Source: Novosphingobium mathurense (GTDB lineage: Bacteria > Pseudomonadota > Alphaproteobacteria > Sphingomonadales > Sphingomonadaceae). Taken from it: 64,000 nt of DNA. Every line of letters starts with the position of its first letter. The first letter of the stretch is position 1. Both the position numbers and the translations under genes were made by a program. The notes under the pieces are model-generated. The model was not told the DNA's origin. It did not search any database and worked only from the letters and a program-made list of their open reading frames with translations. This document shows positions 63,560 to 64,000 of this stretch, piece after piece. The stretch is taken from NCBI RefSeq assembly GCF_900168325.1, contig NZ_FVZE01000006.1, positions 207,012 to 271,011 of the forward strand, in the 5' to 3' direction.

Positions 63560-63838
63560 ATGAAACCTCTTATCTCGCTCAGCGCAGCCGCGCTTCTCGC
63601 TGGCTGCGTGTCGATGGGCACGAACTATGATCCGGCCGCAGTTGAACGTCTGCAGGTCGGCATGACCAAGGCGCAAGTTATCGAAATGTTGGGGCAGCCC
63701 AATCAGGTCATCACAATCGCCAGCGGCGGACAGAAGCTGATCTGGGTGCATTCGACCGGATCTATGTTCGGCGCTAACGCGCGCTCAGTGGGGTTGCCGT
63801 TCGGGCCTGACGGTCGACTGATCGAGGTGCCCAAGTAG
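63560..63838 (+). CDS. Small OmlA/SmpA-like lipoprotein
   Basis: A 92-residue lipoprotein. The signal ends in LLAGC (lipid Cys at residue 16), and the mature part carries the SmpA/BamE-type motif VERLQVGMTKAQVIEMLGQPNQV. BamE-like domains work in outer-membrane assembly, but short copies on mobile elements have unknown roles. ATG at 63560 with AGGGGA upstream; the frame extends back to 63401 without signal-like features. Confidence 0.78.
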   Translation: MKPLISLSAAALLAGCVSMGTNYDPAAVERLQVGMTKAQVIEMLGQPNQVITIASGGQKLIWVHSTGSMFGANARSVGLPFGPDGRLIEVPK

Positions 63839-63950
63839 GGCGCGGGTTTCGTCGATCGGGCGTCTAACCTAGCCGCAATCCTTCGCCATTGCCGGTATCT
63901 CGAGGGTACGCATCCGATAGCGGCCGCCTTGCCCGGACGTTGACCTAGTC

Positions 63951-63996
63951 GGAGTTAGCGCGAGTGCAAACGTCGTGTTTTGCACTGGAGTTAGCG
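63951..63996. repeat. Direct repeats flanking an inverted repeat at the window end
   Basis: GGAGTTAGCG occurs at 63951-63960 and 63987-63996. Between them AGTGCAAA (63963-63970) and TTTGCACT (63979-63986) form a perfect inverted repeat with an 8-bp spacer. It looks like a promoter operator or part of an origin; the downstream gene is outside the window. Confidence 0.5.
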
Positions 63997-64000
63997 AGGA

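Larger units (their letters stand above)
49869..64000. mobile_element. Genomic island at tRNA-Thr, right end outside window
   Basis: The left edge is the tRNA-Thr 3' remnant. Inside are an integrase, AlpA-type regulator, primase and RepA genes plus nuclease-rich cargo. Several genes at 50.1-52.6 kb are visibly lower in GC than the core. The remnant is on the minus strand with its 3' end at the left, so the rebuilt full tRNA should lie at higher coordinates; none occurs before 64000. A composite of two insertions (cargo 49.9-57.1 kb and replication block 57.2 kb onward) is possible. Confidence 0.8.

Overview
The window looks like a chromosomal segment of a Sphingomonadales alphaproteobacterium, most like Novosphingobium or a close relative. 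It is GC-rich and densely coded. The evidence is three TonB-dependent receptors, a metX/metW pair, ftsE-ftsX followed by DUF218 and PlsC genes, DUF1465, two DUF465 genes, DUF3422, an EI-Ntr (ptsP) and a cpoB-tilS pair. I worked from sequence alone, so family names are pattern recognition and not search results.

Region 1 (1-18.5 kb) is a periplasmic alcohol-oxidation locus. It holds an ExaC-type aldehyde dehydrogenase, a DUF779 protein, a NosP-like FIST sensor beside a NahK/ErcS'-like hybrid histidine kinase, a LuxR-type response regulator, a PQQ alcohol dehydrogenase with the lanthanide-type Asp pair, a MoxJ/XoxJ-like periplasmic protein, a cytochrome c, a YVTN beta-propeller protein, a porin, two TonB receptors around a cytochrome b561, and a lipoprotein cytochrome c. 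A 14-bp motif, CCANRGTNCAATW plus one leading base, lies upstream of five of these genes. It links the lipoprotein cytochrome at 18 kb to the dehydrogenase at 8 kb and is probably the regulon operator. The second TonB receptor has GTA where a GTG start overlapping the b561 stop would be expected.

Region 2 (18.5-49.8 kb) is mostly housekeeping: DUF3422, a nucleotidyltransferase, tRNA-Leu(GAG), a zinc-ribbon protein, ftsE-ftsX, a YdcF-like protein, PlsC, a transglutaminase, tyrosine and histidine pathway genes, metX-GNAT-metW, nadA, a metallo-beta-lactamase-fold hydrolase, ptsP, a RodZ-like protein, cpoB, tilS and an L,D-transpeptidase. Next come a TetR-controlled unit (TonB receptor, hydrolase, MFS transporter), gdhA, an orphan Pycsar-effector-like membrane protein and a LuxR protein with a degenerate receiver.

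Region 3 (49.87 kb to beyond the window end) is a genomic island. Its left edge is a 3' fragment of a tRNA-Thr(TGT) gene followed by three helically phased 10-bp repeats. The cargo is nuclease-rich: an ATPase-Mrr fusion, two unknown pairs, a three-gene overlapping operon with two PD-(D/E)XK-like proteins, a staphylococcal-type nuclease and a nuclease-DUF2075 helicase. A tyrosine integrase follows, whose ribosome site sits in a hairpin loop, then an AlpA - RepB-primase - RepA replication block and small hypothetical genes. The orientation of the tRNA remnant predicts that the intact tRNA-Thr and the other island end lie to the right of this window. The most promising undescribed items are the 14-bp alcohol-oxidation motif and the three-gene nuclease operon at 52.6-54.4 kb.
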